In this document: positions 22,718-32,498 of the stretch, in pieces
Position numbering within the stretch: position 1 is the stretch's first letter
Layout of the letters: the number at the start of each line of letters is the position of its first letter
NCBI GenBank assembly: GCA_020439525.1
Contig: JAGQSL010000056.1
Location: 1-35,048 of the forward strand
Source of the DNA: Acidimicrobiales bacterium
GTDB taxonomy: Bacteria; Actinomycetota; Acidimicrobiia; Acidimicrobiales; Iamiaceae
Length of the DNA: 35,048 nucleotides
Direction: 5' to 3'
Notes under the pieces: generated by a model
The model's database searches: none
Seen by the model: only the letters and a program-made list of their open reading frames with translations
What the model was told of the DNA's origin: nothing
Made by a program: the position numbers and the translations under genes

Positions 22718-23145
22718 GATCCCTCCGGCGGGCTGGTAGCGACGGAGCGGCTCGCCCGACGGCGCGCTCCGATCTGGGCGCCGGCGGTGCCGACGCAGGC
22801 GGCGAGCAGGGCGAGCAGCACGATGCCCACCGGGCGGACCGGATCGCCCCGATCGAGGCGCCCGGCGATGGCGATGAGCTCGACCGGCACGAAGGCCACG
22901 AGACCGGCGATCGCTCCGTGGCGGGCCGGCTCGCTCGGCGCGTTGGCGCCCGCCGCGATGCCGGCCACGAGGAAGCCGAGCACGACGACGAGGAAGGTGA
23001 GGGCCACCAGCCCGTCGCTCACGTCGTCGCGTCCGCTCAGCGCCGAGTTGGCGAGGGCGCCCGGGAGCGCGAGCAGGTTGCCGTACGCCGCCCCGCGCAG
23101 GATGGCGAGGCGGTCGTAGCGGCCGGAGCCGGCGGCGTCGGTCAC
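22714..23145 (-). CDS. Small four-helix membrane protein
   Basis: A 143-residue protein from GTG 23145. Four hydrophobic segments are evident: around LRGAAYGNLLALPGALANSA, ALTFLVVVLGFLVAGIAAGA, HGAIAGLVAFVPVELIAIAG and GIVLLALLAACVGTAGAQIG. The N-terminal cytoplasmic piece and the basic tail (ARRRASRS) suggest no enzymatic domain. I do not recognise a family. It starts 7 bp after the AGPS-like flavoprotein stop and overlaps the FGGY kinase start by 4 bp. A role in membrane association or substrate passage for those enzymes is possible, but only from context. Confidence 0.78.
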   Translation of the reverse strand: MTDAAGSGRYDRLAILRGAAYGNLLALPGALANSALSGRDDVSDGLVALTFLVVVLGFLVAGIAAGANAPSEPARHGAIAGLVAFVPVELIAIAGRLDRGDPVRPVGIVLLALLAACVGTAGAQIGARRRASRSVATSPPEGS

Positions 23146-23152
23146 CGGCTGC

Positions 23153-24676
23153 TCACGCCCCCGGCCAGGCCTCGCCGCCGAACGGGTCGGGGAGGCCGAG
23201 CTTGCCGGGGTTGCAGATGCCGTGCGGATCGAGGGCGGCCTTGATCGAGGTGAGCACGCCGAATCCCTCGCCTAGCACCTCGGGGAGGAACCGAGCTCGG
23301 TTGAGGCCCACGGCGTGGTGGTGGCTGAGCGAGCCGCCCTCGGCCAGCACCGCCCGGGTGCCGGCGTCCCACACCGCCCGGTAGTAGGCCTCGCGCTCGT
23401 CGGGCGCCACCTGGGCGGCGAAGGTGAAGTACAGGCAGGCGCCCGTGAGGTACGAGTGCGACTGGTGGGCCGAGGCGGCGAGGGTGCCGGGCACGGCCGA
23501 GATGGCGGCGACGGCGGCCTCGTAGATGGCGTCGAGCTTCGACCAGGGCGCCGAGATCTCCATGGTGTCGACCACGTAGCCCTTGGAGATCAGGGCCTCG
23601 AGGGCCGAGACCTCGTTGCGGTGGCCGAACCAGCGCTCCACGAGGGCGTCGTCGAGGCGGCGGGCGCCGGCGCACTCGGCATCGACCACGGCCATGGCCG
23701 CGCCCACCATGAGCGTGTCGCCCTCGTCGTAGGCGAGCAGCACGTTGTCGGTGGCCTCGACGCCGAGCTCGCCGAAGTTCCGCTGCGACTCGATGCCGTC
23801 GTAGAGGCGCAGCACCGCCACCGGCGCACCCCGCTGGGTGATGCGGCGCATGGCGTCGAGCGCGGCCGAGAAGGTCGGGAAGCTCCAGGCGCCGCGGGCG
23901 GTGTGGTGGGGCGTCGGCCAGGCCTGCAGCCAGGCCCGGGTGATGACGCCGAGCGTGCCCTCGGCGCCCACGAACAGGCGGGTGAGGTCGGGGCCGATCG
24001 CCTCGCGGGGCTGGCCGCCGGTGCGGACCACGGTCCCGTCGGCGAGCACCACCTCGAGGCCGACGACGATGTCTTCGATCTTCCCGTAGCGGTTCGACAG
24101 CTGCCCGGCCCCCCGGCAGGCGATCCAGCCGCCGACCGTCGACAGCGACATGGACTGCGGCCAGTGGCCGACGGTGAGCCCGTGGGCGGCCTGCAGCTCG
24201 TCCTCGAAGGCGTCGCCGAACGTGCCGGCGAGGACCTGGACGATCCCCGAGGTGGCGTCGACCTCCTCGATGCCCGACAGCTCGGTCAGGTCGAGCAGCA
24301 CGCCACCGTGGACGGGCACGGTGCCACCCACCACCGACGATCGCCCGCCGGCGGGCGTGACCGGCACCCGGGCGTCGGCGCACAGGCGCAGCACGGCGGC
24401 GACCTCGTCGGTGCTGGTGGGGCGGGCGATGGCCCCGGCCACCTGGCCGACCTTGCCCTCGGTGGCCCACACCATGGCGAGCGGCCACCAGTCCCGGCTG
24501 GCCTCGGCGCGCTCGCCGGGGTCGAGGCGGATGTCGGCGCAGGCCTGGGAGAGGAGGTCGAGGAACCCGTCGTCGAGCAGCACCACCGGGGGCGACAGGC
24601 GGCCGGTGGCCTCGGCGGCGCCGCCGGCGATGTCGATCGGCGGTGTGGGGGAACCGGGAGCGGGTGCGAGCGTCAT
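23153..24676 (-). CDS. FAD-binding oxidase of the alkyldihydroxyacetonephosphate synthase (AGPS)-like group
   Basis: A 507-residue protein from ATG 24676. The p-cresol-methylhydroxylase-type FAD domain includes VTPAGGRSSVVGGTVPVHGG, SMSLSTVGGWIACRGAGQLS, YGKIEDIVVGLEVVLADG and DLTRLFVGAEGTLGVIT. The C-terminal substrate domain has AHQSHSYLTGACLYFTF and SLSHHHAVGLNRARFL, like the HHH motif of AGPS, which makes ether-lipid precursors from acyl-DHAP. Ordinary glycolate/lactate oxidases lack that motif. The end (LDPHGICNPGKLG) is typical of the superfamily. It precedes a membrane protein and a glycerol-kinase-like gene, which supports a glycerol-phosphate type substrate. The exact reaction is not determined. 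Confidence 0.87.
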   Translation of the reverse strand: MTLAPAPGSPTPPIDIAGGAAEATGRLSPPVVLLDDGFLDLLSQACADIRLDPGERAEASRDWWPLAMVWATEGKVGQVAGAIARPTSTDEVAAVLRLCADARVPVTPAGGRSSVVGGTVPVHGGVLLDLTELSGIEEVDATSGIVQVLAGTFGDAFEDELQAAHGLTVGHWPQSMSLSTVGGWIACRGAGQLSNRYGKIEDIVVGLEVVLADGTVVRTGGQPREAIGPDLTRLFVGAEGTLGVITRAWLQAWPTPHHTARGAWSFPTFSAALDAMRRITQRGAPVAVLRLYDGIESQRNFGELGVEATDNVLLAYDEGDTLMVGAAMAVVDAECAGARRLDDALVERWFGHRNEVSALEALISKGYVVDTMEISAPWSKLDAIYEAAVAAISAVPGTLAASAHQSHSYLTGACLYFTFAAQVAPDEREAYYRAVWDAGTRAVLAEGGSLSHHHAVGLNRARFLPEVLGEGFGVLTSIKAALDPHGICNPGKLGLPDPFGGEAWPGA

Positions 24677-24712
24677 ACGGGCCGAACCCTACGACGCGAG
24701 GTCGGCGTCGGC

Positions 24713-25725
24713 TCAGGCCGACGGCAGCGCCGGGACCTGCTGGGTGACGCAGTGGATGCCGCCGCCGCCCACGGCCAGGATCGAACCGATCTCGAGGCCG
24801 AACGCCTCCCGCCCCGGGAACTGCGCGGCGATGAGGGCCACCATGTCGTCGTCGGCGGGGTGACCGCAGGTGGGGACGACGACGAAGCCGTCGCCCACGT
24901 ACAGGTTGAGGTACGGCACGGCCACGCGCTGGCCGTCGCGCTCGACGAACGGGAGCACCGGCACCTCCACGGTCTCGATTCGTTCGCCCCGGGCGTCGAC
25001 GTGGCCCTCGGCGACCCGGCGGTTCACGTCCATCCGCACGAAGTCGTCCTCGGTGGGGTCGTCGCAGCCCTGCACGAGCAGCACGCCGGGGCGGGCGAAG
25101 GCGGCGACGTTGTCGACGTGGCCGTCGGTGTCGTCGTCGAGCGCGAGGCCGTAGGGCAGCCAGAGCAGGGCGTGCAGGCCGAGCGCGTCGCAGACGGCGT
25201 CCTCGATCTCGGTCATCGTCAGCGACGGGTTCCGGTTGGGGTGCAGGAGGCACTGGACCGTGGTGGCCCCGGTGCCCTCGCCGTCGACGGTGATGGAACC
25301 ACCCTCGAAGACCAGCGGGATCGTGCGGGCGGGGTGGCCGGCGTGGGCGGCCCAGGCGGCGGCCACGGCGGCATCCGCGTCCCAGGGGGCGAACTTCTCG
25401 CCCCACCCGTTGAAGGTGAAGTCGAGGGCGACGCGCTGGTCGCCGTCGAACGCGTAGATCGGGCCGCTGTCGCGGAACCAGGAGTCGTCGATGGGCAGCT
25501 CGACCACCTCGATGGCGCCCCCGCAGGCCTCGGCCGCGGCCGCGCCCCGGCCGGGCGGGGCGATCATCGACACCGGCTCGAAGCGGGCGATGGCCCGGGC
25601 CAGCTCGGCGTGGGCGTCGCGGGCCTCGTCCATCAGCGCGCCCGGGTAGATCTCCTCGCGGCACGGCCAGCAGATGACGGTGCGCTCGTGGGGCGCCCAC
25701 TCGGCGGGCATGCGGGTCCGTCCCA

Positions 25726-25726
<1 letters not shown>
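24713..25726 (-). CDS. aguA: Agmatine deiminase
   Basis: A 337-residue protein from ATG 25726, whose A is shared with the stop of aguB (TGATG). It belongs to the Porphyromonas-type peptidyl-arginine deiminase family. Visible features are MPAEWAPHERTVICWPCREE near the N-terminus, DDSWFRDSGPIYAF, LDFTFNGWGEKF, the DDDTDGHVDNVAAFARPG segment with catalytic Asp/His, and the C-terminal catalytic Cys in GGGGIHCVTQQVP (Cys326). It converts agmatine to N-carbamoylputrescine and ammonia in the cytoplasm. The following step is encoded immediately upstream in the same operon. The length is slightly below the usual ~365, but the catalytic motifs are complete. Confidence 0.93.
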
Positions 25727-26622
<896 letters not shown>

Positions 26623-26710
26623 CGTCGCGACGGTACCGGCGCCCGTGCCGGTTCTGCAGCGATCCGTGGTCGCCGGACGACCGCTCACCGCGGCAGAAGG
26701 GATGCCGAGG

Positions 26711-26760
26711 CGTCCTGCAGCGGCCGGTGGCAGCCCACGACCACCGGCCGCCGCAGGACG
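26711..26760 (-). terminator. Long hairpin after the ABC exporter operon
   Basis: Arms 26711-26730 and 26741-26760 are complementary at 19 of 20 positions around a 10 bp loop. The structure starts 10 bp beyond the FtsX-type permease stop (26771) and lies 89 bp before aguB. No T-run follows. It is the most stable hairpin noticed in the window and probably terminates the ABC operon, shielding aguB from read-through. Confidence 0.75.
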
Positions 26761-26770
26761 GGAGGGCCGC

Positions 26771-29290
26771 TCAGGTGGCGGCGATGGCGGCCAGGGGGTC
26801 GAGGCGGGCGGCCCGGGCCGCCGGGCGCAGGGAGGCCACCACGCCGGCCAGCCCGCCGAGCACCGCCACCACGGCGAGGGCCCCCGTCGGCGTGGCGAAC
26901 ACCAGCAGCGAGTCCGGCCCCGCCGAGGCGATGAGCGCCCACGCCGCGCCGAGCCCGGCGACGAGGCCGAGCACGGTGCCGAGCACGGCGATCAGCACGG
27001 ACTCCCAGCGGACCATGGCCCGGGTCTGGCCCCGGCTCTGGCCCACGGCGCGGAGCAGGCCGAGCTCGTGGGTGCGCTCGATGGTGCTCAGCGAGAGTGT
27101 GTTGGCGATGCCGATCAGGGCGATGACGATCGACAGGGCGAGCATCCCGTACACGAGCACCAGCACCTGCTGCACCTGGGCGGCGAACAGGTCGAGGTAC
27201 TCCTGGCGGTCCCGGACCACCACGCCGGCCCGATCGTCGAGCGCCGTCTCGAGGGCCCGGCGACCCTGGTCGAGCGAGACGCCATCCGCGAGGTCGACGA
27301 TCACCGAGCCGTCGCGCACGTCGACGCCCTCGTCCTCGAGGAACGACGTCGACATCAGGGCGTCGCCGGCGATCTCCTCGTTGTCGTAGATGCCGCGGAC
27401 GACGACCTCGCCCGAGGTGCCGGCGACCGAGCGCCACGGCACCGTCGAGCCGATCGTCCACCCCTCGTCGCGGGCGACGCCCTCGGCGACCGCCATCGAC
27501 GGGCCCTGCACGTCGGCCAGGTCGCCCTCCACCATGCCGACGTCGACGATCCGGCCGGCGACGGCGAGGTCGCTGGCCGACACGAAGATCTGCCGACCGC
27601 CGATGTCGAGGGGGGCGTAGCCCAAGCCGGCGGCCGCGTCGACCTCAGGGAGGGCGGCGACCTCCCGGGCGACGTCGGTGTCGAGGTCGCCGAAGCCGCT
27701 CCCGGCCGAGACCACCAGGTCGCCGCCGAAGCTCTCGTCGGCGAACCGGTCGAGCCCCGCCTGCAGGGACGAGGCGAACACGGTGAACAGCGCCACCACG
27801 GCGACGCCGATCATGAGAGCGGTCGACGTGGCTGCGGTGCGTCGGGGGTTGCGGACGGCGTTCGTGCGGGCCAGGTCGCCGGTCACGCCCCGGAGGCGCA
27901 GCGGCGCGCCGAGCACGCCGCCCACCGGGCGGGCGAGGGCCGGGGCGAGCACGGCGACGGCGATGATGGCGAGCCCGGCGCCGAGGCCCGAGCGGGCCAG
28001 GGACGTGTCGGCCACGCCCCACCCGATGAGGGCGACGCCGAGGGCCGCCATGGCGAGCCCGATGCCGGAGCGCACCCGACCGGCGCCGGTCCGGTCGACG
28101 CTGACGTCGCGGAGGGCGGCGATCGGTGCGGTCCGCGAGGCGCGCACGGCCGGGCCGAGGGCGCACAGGACGGTGATGAGGGTGCCGACGCCGAGCCCGA
28201 CGACGATCGTGCCGAGGCCGAGCTGGAGGGGCCCACCCACGTCGAGGTCGAAGGCCCCGAGCAGGGCGCGCAGCCCGGCGGCGACGCCGAGCCCGGCGAC
28301 GGTGCCCAGCGCGGCCGAGCCGAAGCCGACGATGAGGGCTTCGACCAGCACGGCGCGGAGCGTCTGGCCTCGGGTGGCGCCCAGGGCGCGGAGCATGGCG
28401 CTCTCGCGGGTCCGCTGCGCCACCAGGATCGAGAAGGCGTTGTAGATCGAGAAGGCGGCGACCACGAGGGCGATGAGGGCGAACGAGAGCAGGATCGGTC
28501 GCAGGGCGTTCAGCAGCCCAGCCACCTGGTCCTGGTTCTCGGCCTCGAACGTCGCGCGGTCGATGACCTCGGCACCCTCGGGCAGCTCGGCGCGGATCGA
28601 GCGCTCGAGCGCGGCGACGTCGGCATCGGGCTCGGCGGCCACCACGATGCGGTCCACCTCGTCGGCCCCGCCGGCGAGGTGCTGGCGAGCGCCTTCGGGG
28701 GAGAAGAGGGCGGCGGTCACCCCGCCCTGGGAGTCCTCCCCGGCGAAGGTGGCGGTGCCCACCACCTCGACCGCGACCGGGTCGGGCGTGAGCACGGAGG
28801 TCCGATCGCCGATCGCCAGGCCGGCGGCGTCCGCCGACGCCACGTCGATGACGACCTCGTCGGGCCCGGCGGGCGCCCGCCCGGACTCGATCCGGTACGG
28901 CGAGAGGTCGGGGTCGTCGATCCAGGTCAGCCCTAAGCGGGGAGGACCGGGGGTGCCGACCTCGTCCCCGTCGCGGTCGAGGATCACGGCGGTGCCGCGG
29001 ATGTCGGCCTCGGCGGCCGCGACCCCGGGCGTGGCCCGCACGGCATCGAGCACGGAGGCGGGCACGCGGCCCCGGAAGGTCTCATCGTCCGCCTCGATCA
29101 CGCGATCGGAGCGCACCACGAGGTCGATGTCGGCGGACTCGGCCCGGAACAGCCGGTCGAAGCCGGCCTGGAGGCTGGTGGTCTGCACCAGCACGCCCAC
29201 CAGGAAGGCCACGCCGAGGAGGACGGCGGCGCTGGTGGCGAGGAGGCGCCGCTTGTGGGCGCGGAGGTTGGCGAGGGTCACCTGGAGCAT
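26771..29290 (-). CDS. ABC transporter permease of the MacB/FtsX (lipoprotein-release-like) type
   Basis: An 839-residue protein from ATG 29290. It has two FtsX modules. The first has an N-terminal membrane anchor (RRLLATSAAVLLGVAFLVGV), a large external domain (~40-265) and a three-helix block (~275-395) that includes SIYNAFSILVAQRTRESAML and LRALGATRGQTLRAVLVE. The second repeats this plan, with an anchor around TSTALMIGVAVVALFTVFAS, an external domain and a helix block with IGIANTLSLSTIERTHELGL and LRAVGQSRGQTRAMVRWE. Such duplicated permeases work in mechanotransmission or export of lipids, peptides or lipoproteins. It lies 3 bp after its ATPase gene. The substrate cannot be told. Confidence 0.93.
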   Translation of the reverse strand: MLQVTLANLRAHKRRLLATSAAVLLGVAFLVGVLVQTTSLQAGFDRLFRAESADIDLVVRSDRVIEADDETFRGRVPASVLDAVRATPGVAAAEADIRGTAVILDRDGDEVGTPGPPRLGLTWIDDPDLSPYRIESGRAPAGPDEVVIDVASADAAGLAIGDRTSVLTPDPVAVEVVGTATFAGEDSQGGVTAALFSPEGARQHLAGGADEVDRIVVAAEPDADVAALERSIRAELPEGAEVIDRATFEAENQDQVAGLLNALRPILLSFALIALVVAAFSIYNAFSILVAQRTRESAMLRALGATRGQTLRAVLVEALIVGFGSAALGTVAGLGVAAGLRALLGAFDLDVGGPLQLGLGTIVVGLGVGTLITVLCALGPAVRASRTAPIAALRDVSVDRTGAGRVRSGIGLAMAALGVALIGWGVADTSLARSGLGAGLAIIAVAVLAPALARPVGGVLGAPLRLRGVTGDLARTNAVRNPRRTAATSTALMIGVAVVALFTVFASSLQAGLDRFADESFGGDLVVSAGSGFGDLDTDVAREVAALPEVDAAAGLGYAPLDIGGRQIFVSASDLAVAGRIVDVGMVEGDLADVQGPSMAVAEGVARDEGWTIGSTVPWRSVAGTSGEVVVRGIYDNEEIAGDALMSTSFLEDEGVDVRDGSVIVDLADGVSLDQGRRALETALDDRAGVVVRDRQEYLDLFAAQVQQVLVLVYGMLALSIVIALIGIANTLSLSTIERTHELGLLRAVGQSRGQTRAMVRWESVLIAVLGTVLGLVAGLGAAWALIASAGPDSLLVFATPTGALAVVAVLGGLAGVVASLRPAARAARLDPLAAIAAT

Positions 29291-29293
29291 CGG

Positions 29294-30067
29294 TCAACCC
29301 CCCAGCGCCGCGAGGCGGGCGAGGACGTCGTCGACCGTCGGCGAGCCGACGTGGTCCACGATCCGGCCGTCGGCGAGGATCACGGCCTCGTGGGCGTGGG
29401 TGGCGGCCACCGGATCGTGGGTGACCATCACGACGGTCTGACCCAGCTCGTCGGCGGCGGTGCGCAGGAACCGGAGGATCTCGGTGCCCGACCGCGAGTC
29501 GAGGTTGCCGGTCGGCTCGTCGGCGAAGACGAGGTCGGGCCGGGTGGCGAGGGCCCGGGCGACGGCGACGCGCTGCTGCTGGCCGCCCGAGAGCTCGGCC
29601 GGGCGGTGCCCGAGGCGGTCGCCCAGCCCCACCGTCGAGACGATGGCGTCGACCCAGGCGGGGTCGGGGCGGTCGCCGGCGAGGCGCGACGGCAGCTCGA
29701 TGTTCTCCCGGGCCGTGAGCGTGGGGATCAGGTTGAACGCCTGGAACACGAACCCGATGCGGTCGCGGCGGAGGCGGGTCAGGTCGCGCTCGCGGAGCGA
29801 TCCGAGCTCGACGTCGCCGATGCGGACCTCGCCCGAGGTGAGCTGGTCGAGCCCGGCGAGGCAGTGCATGAGGGTCGACTTGCCCGAGCCCGACGGCCCC
29901 ATGACCGCGAGGAAGCGGCCGGTGGCGACGTCGAGGTCCACGCCGCGCAGTGCGTGGACGGCGGTGTCGCCGTGGCCGTACACCTTGGTGGCGGACCGGA
30001 CCTGGGCGGCGATGGAGGGGGTGGGGGTCGGCGTCGGGGCCGACGTGGGAGCTGCGGTGGTGGGCAT
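29294..30067 (-). CDS. ABC transporter ATP-binding protein (LolD/MacB type)
   Basis: A 257-residue protein from ATG 30067, chosen over an upstream in-frame start because the family core begins soon after. A Pro/Thr-rich N-terminal tail of about 20 residues ([16 protein letters not shown]) precedes the ATPase. Walker A is GPSGSGKST (57-65), the Q-loop is [20 protein letters not shown], the signature is [16 protein letters not shown], Walker B is [13 protein letters not shown] and the switch His is in VVMVTHDP. It pairs with the permease that follows after 3 bp. Together they form a complete exporter unit without a periplasmic adaptor gene nearby. Confidence 0.95.
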   Translation of the reverse strand: MPTTAAPTSAPTPTPTPSIAAQVRSATKVYGHGDTAVHALRGVDLDVATGRFLAVMGPSGSGKSTLMHCLAGLDQLTSGEVRIGDVELGSLRERDLTRLRRDRIGFVFQAFNLIPTLTARENIELPSRLAGDRPDPAWVDAIVSTVGLGDRLGHRPAELSGGQQQRVAVARALATRPDLVFADEPTGNLDSRSGTEILRFLRTAADELGQTVVMVTHDPVAATHAHEAVILADGRIVDHVGSPTVDDVLARLAALGG

Positions 30068-30185
30068 GGCTCCCAGGGTGCGGATCGGCGCCCCGGCAGG
30101 CCATCCCCCCTGCACCCGAGCCGAGCGGGCGTGCGCCCCCGGTGCCAGGGTGGGGTTGTCCCGACCCCGCGGCCGGGACCGGCGC

Positions 30186-31847
30186 TCAGGCGCCGAGCGA
30201 GGCGTCGAGCGCCGTCTCGGGAAGCTCGGCCGTGGTGCGCTCGAGCTCGACCGCCCGGCGGTAGTCGGCCACCTGCGCGGCCACGGCCTCGTCGTCGAGG
30301 CCGAGCACCGGACCGATGAGCGCGCCGACCTCGGCGGCGGCCGCCGCGGACGCGTCGCGAGCGAGCAGGCGGGCGCGGGTGCGACGGCTCAAGACGTCGT
30401 CGACCGACCGGGCCATCTCGTGGCGGGCGGCGTAGACCGCCTCGGCCTTGAGGTAGGGGAGGCCGGCCACGAGCGGCTCGCGCAGGGTGGGGTCGGCCTC
30501 CGCCAGGGCCAGCACCGTGCGGGCCTCGCCGCCGTAGCGGTTGGCGAGGTGGGCCACCGCAGGGTCGGTGCTCTCGGCCAGGGCGTCGTAGCCCTCGGCG
30601 CCGCGCAGGCGCAGCTTCTTGGTGCGCGAGCGCCGGGCGATGCCCGAGACGCGGGACCCCAGCTGGTCGACCACCTCGTCGACCGTGTCGGCCGCCATCT
30701 CCCGGTAGGTGGTGAGCTTGCCGCCGGTCACCGACACCACGCCCGAGGGCGAGGCCACCACGGCGTGGCGTCGGGAGAGGTCGGCGGTGCGCCCGCTCGA
30801 CGCGCTCTTCACCAGCGGTCGCAGCCCGGCCCAGGTGCCGAGGACGTCGCGGTCGGTGATCCCGGTGAACCGCAGGGCGCTCAGCAGGTAGTCCACGTCC
30901 TCGCGGGTGACGGGCGGGTCCTCGTTCGGGCCGTCGTAGTCGGTGTCGGTGGTGCCGATGTAGGTGAGCTCGCCCCACGGCACCACGAACACGGCGCGCT
31001 TGTCCTTCGGGACGGGCACGACGACGGCGATGTCGTTGCGCACCTTCTCCCACGGCACCGTGATGTGGATGCCCTTGGCCGGGCGGATCGAGTCGGGGTC
31101 GTGGCCCTCGTCGAGGGTGCGGACCTCGTCGGACCACACGCCGGCGGCGTTGACGATCGCCGAGCACCGGACCTCGATGTCGCGCCCGTCGGCTCGGACG
31201 GTGGCGCCGCTCACCCGGCCCGACGCGTCCTTGGCGATGCCCACGAGCGCCGCGCCGTTCACGGCGACCGCTCCGAACTCGATGGCGGCGGTGCGGGCCA
31301 CGGTGACGCACAGGCGGGCATCGTCGACGGTGGCGTCGTGGTACAGGTAGCTCGACGCCACCTTGTCGGCCGGCAGCGTGGGCATGTGGGCCAGCACCTC
31401 CTCGGGCGAGAGGCGCTCGTGGAAGCGGCCGATCCGGGCCCCGCCGGTCAGGTCGTACATCCACATCGACATGCCGAGGGCGCGGGCCAGCTTCTTGTTG
31501 ATGACGCCGCCGGAGCCCTTGAAGACGGGGAGCAGGAAGGGGAGGAGCTTCACCAGGTGCGGCGCGTTGTGGATCATGCGCTGGCGCTCGTGGAGGGCTT
31601 CGTAGACGAGGCGGATCTCGCCCTGCTGGAGGTAGCGCAGGCCGCCGTGGGCCAGCTTCGAGCTCTTCGACGAGGTGCCCGAGGCGAAGTCGTCGCGCTC
31701 GACGAGGGCGGTGCGCAGGCCGCGGGACGCGGCGTCGAGCGCCGTGCCGACGCCGGTGATGCCGCCGCCGACCACCAGCACGTCGAACGGGTCGTCGGCG
31801 AGGCGGCGCAGCCCCTCGGCTCGGTCGAACCAGGTGGCCCCGGTCAT
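30186..31847 (-). CDS. glpD: Glycerol-3-phosphate dehydrogenase/oxidase (FAD)
   Basis: A 553-residue protein from ATG 31847, the family's usual length. The N-terminal FAD motif is [20 protein letters not shown], followed by [20 protein letters not shown] and [18 protein letters not shown]. Further conserved stretches are [46 protein letters not shown] and [14 protein letters not shown]. The C-terminal ~130-residue helical domain is present. The enzyme oxidises glycerol 3-phosphate to DHAP at the membrane and passes electrons to quinone. It is monocistronic here, 118 bp away from the ABC genes. An 11-codon upstream frame overlaps its start. Confidence 0.96.
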   Translation of the reverse strand: MTGATWFDRAEGLRRLADDPFDVLVVGGGITGVGTALDAASRGLRTALVERDDFASGTSSKSSKLAHGGLRYLQQGEIRLVYEALHERQRMIHNAPHLVKLLPFLLPVFKGSGGVINKKLARALGMSMWMYDLTGGARIGRFHERLSPEEVLAHMPTLPADKVASSYLYHDATVDDARLCVTVARTAAIEFGAVAVNGAALVGIAKDASGRVSGATVRADGRDIEVRCSAIVNAAGVWSDEVRTLDEGHDPDSIRPAKGIHITVPWEKVRNDIAVVVPVPKDKRAVFVVPWGELTYIGTTDTDYDGPNEDPPVTREDVDYLLSALRFTGITDRDVLGTWAGLRPLVKSASSGRTADLSRRHAVVASPSGVVSVTGGKLTTYREMAADTVDEVVDQLGSRVSGIARRSRTKKLRLRGAEGYDALAESTDPAVAHLANRYGGEARTVLALAEADPTLREPLVAGLPYLKAEAVYAARHEMARSVDDVLSRRTRARLLARDASAAAAAEVGALIGPVLGLDDEAVAAQVADYRRAVELERTTAELPETALDASLGA

Positions 31848-31879
31848 CGGAGGCTCGCAGGCAGCGGGGCACGTGACAT
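31844..31879 (-). other. Possible 11-codon leader ORF overlapping the glpD start
   Basis: ATG at 31879 opens a frame encoding [11 protein letters not shown] whose TGA overlaps the glpD ATG (ATGA). No clear Shine-Dalgarno precedes it. It could couple glpD translation or be chance. Confidence 0.25.
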
Positions 31880-32055
31880 GGTCGGGATCCTAGGAGCCGA
31901 CCCCGGCGACCCACCTGGTCGAGCGGGCACCGAGCGGGTCGGCCGTCGGGCGGGCGCACCCGCCCGCGGCGGGCTCCGTCGTCCGGTTGGTGGACGCAAC
32001 GCCCGGTGGCGGTGGCGTCGGGGTGGCTGTCGGCAAGGTGAACCACCAGGTCAGG

Positions 32056-32077
32056 GCATCGATCTCGGGGTCGATGC
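32056..32077. promoter_or_regulatory. Perfect dyad upstream of the whiB promoter
   Basis: GCATCGA-N8-TCGATGC, with identical 7 bp arms, ends 19 bp before the -35 hexamer of the whiB promoter. Size and position fit a dimeric regulator's site; the regulator is unknown. Confidence 0.4.
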
Positions 32078-32096
32078 ACGAACCGGCGATCTGGTG

Positions 32097-32126
32097 TGGA
32101 CACCCCGAGACCCGTGCGGCCATACT
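32097..32126 (+). promoter_or_regulatory. Candidate housekeeping sigma-factor promoter of the whiB-like gene
   Basis: TGGACA (32097-32102) and CATACT (32121-32126) are separated by 18 bp and lie 131 bp before the whiB ATG. This would give a 5' leader of about 125 nt; long leaders are common for whiB genes. Confidence 0.45.
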
Positions 32127-32257
32127 CGGCCCCTCGTGCGCTCCGGCCGGTCTCGGGCCAGCTCTCCTGCGACCTCCCTCGGCGTCCGAACCTGGTGCGG
32201 CCCTCCCCTCGGGCCGCGTCGTCACCTGACCGAGCCCGTCCCAACGAGCCCCCAACC

Positions 32258-32488
32258 ATGAACCTGTCCTGGCGCACCAAGGCGGCCTGCCACGGCCTCG
32301 ATCCGCAGGTCTTCTACCCGGAGACCGACGAGGAGGCGATGCCCGCCAAGCAGGTCTGCTCGATGTGCCCGGTCCAGGGAGCGTGCTTGGAGTACGCCCT
32401 CGCCCGGCGCGAGAAGGAGGGCGTCTGGGGTGGGTGCACGGAACGGGAGCGGCGCCGGATCATCCGGCAGCGTCGACGCACGGCGTAG
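32258..32488 (+). CDS. WhiB-family Fe-S transcription regulator
   Basis: A 76-residue protein from ATG 32258, the start that leaves a normal WhiB N-terminus ([13 protein letters not shown]); the frame is open upstream, but that sequence is low-complexity. The four cluster cysteines are Cys11, Cys34, Cys37 and Cys43 ([20 protein letters not shown]), and the turn motif GVWGG (55-59) is followed by a basic tail ([12 protein letters not shown]). WhiB proteins bind a 4Fe-4S cluster and partner with the principal sigma factor to control transcription, often in response to redox or nitric oxide. It is short for the family, closer to the compact WhiB1/WhiB2 type core. A possible promoter and dyad lie upstream. 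Confidence 0.96.
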   Translation: MNLSWRTKAACHGLDPQVFYPETDEEAMPAKQVCSMCPVQGACLEYALARREKEGVWGGCTERERRRIIRQRRRTA

Positions 32489-32498
32489 GGTGCGCGGC

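Larger units (their letters stand above)
31848..32257. other. 410 bp divergent intergenic region between glpD and the whiB-like gene
   Basis: No gene longer than a few codons is credible here. It holds a short leader frame before glpD (31844-31879), a dyad (32056-32077) and a good promoter for whiB (32097-32126). A GGCTCCTAGGATCC stretch on the minus strand just upstream of glpD contains TAGGAT, a possible -10. Conventional open frames crossing the region lack ribosome sites. Confidence 0.55.

Noticed and set aside
30140-30185. GGGGT/ACCCC inverted repeat between glpD and the ABC ATPase gene
   Set aside because: Short arms with no T-run and no better than background for this composition.
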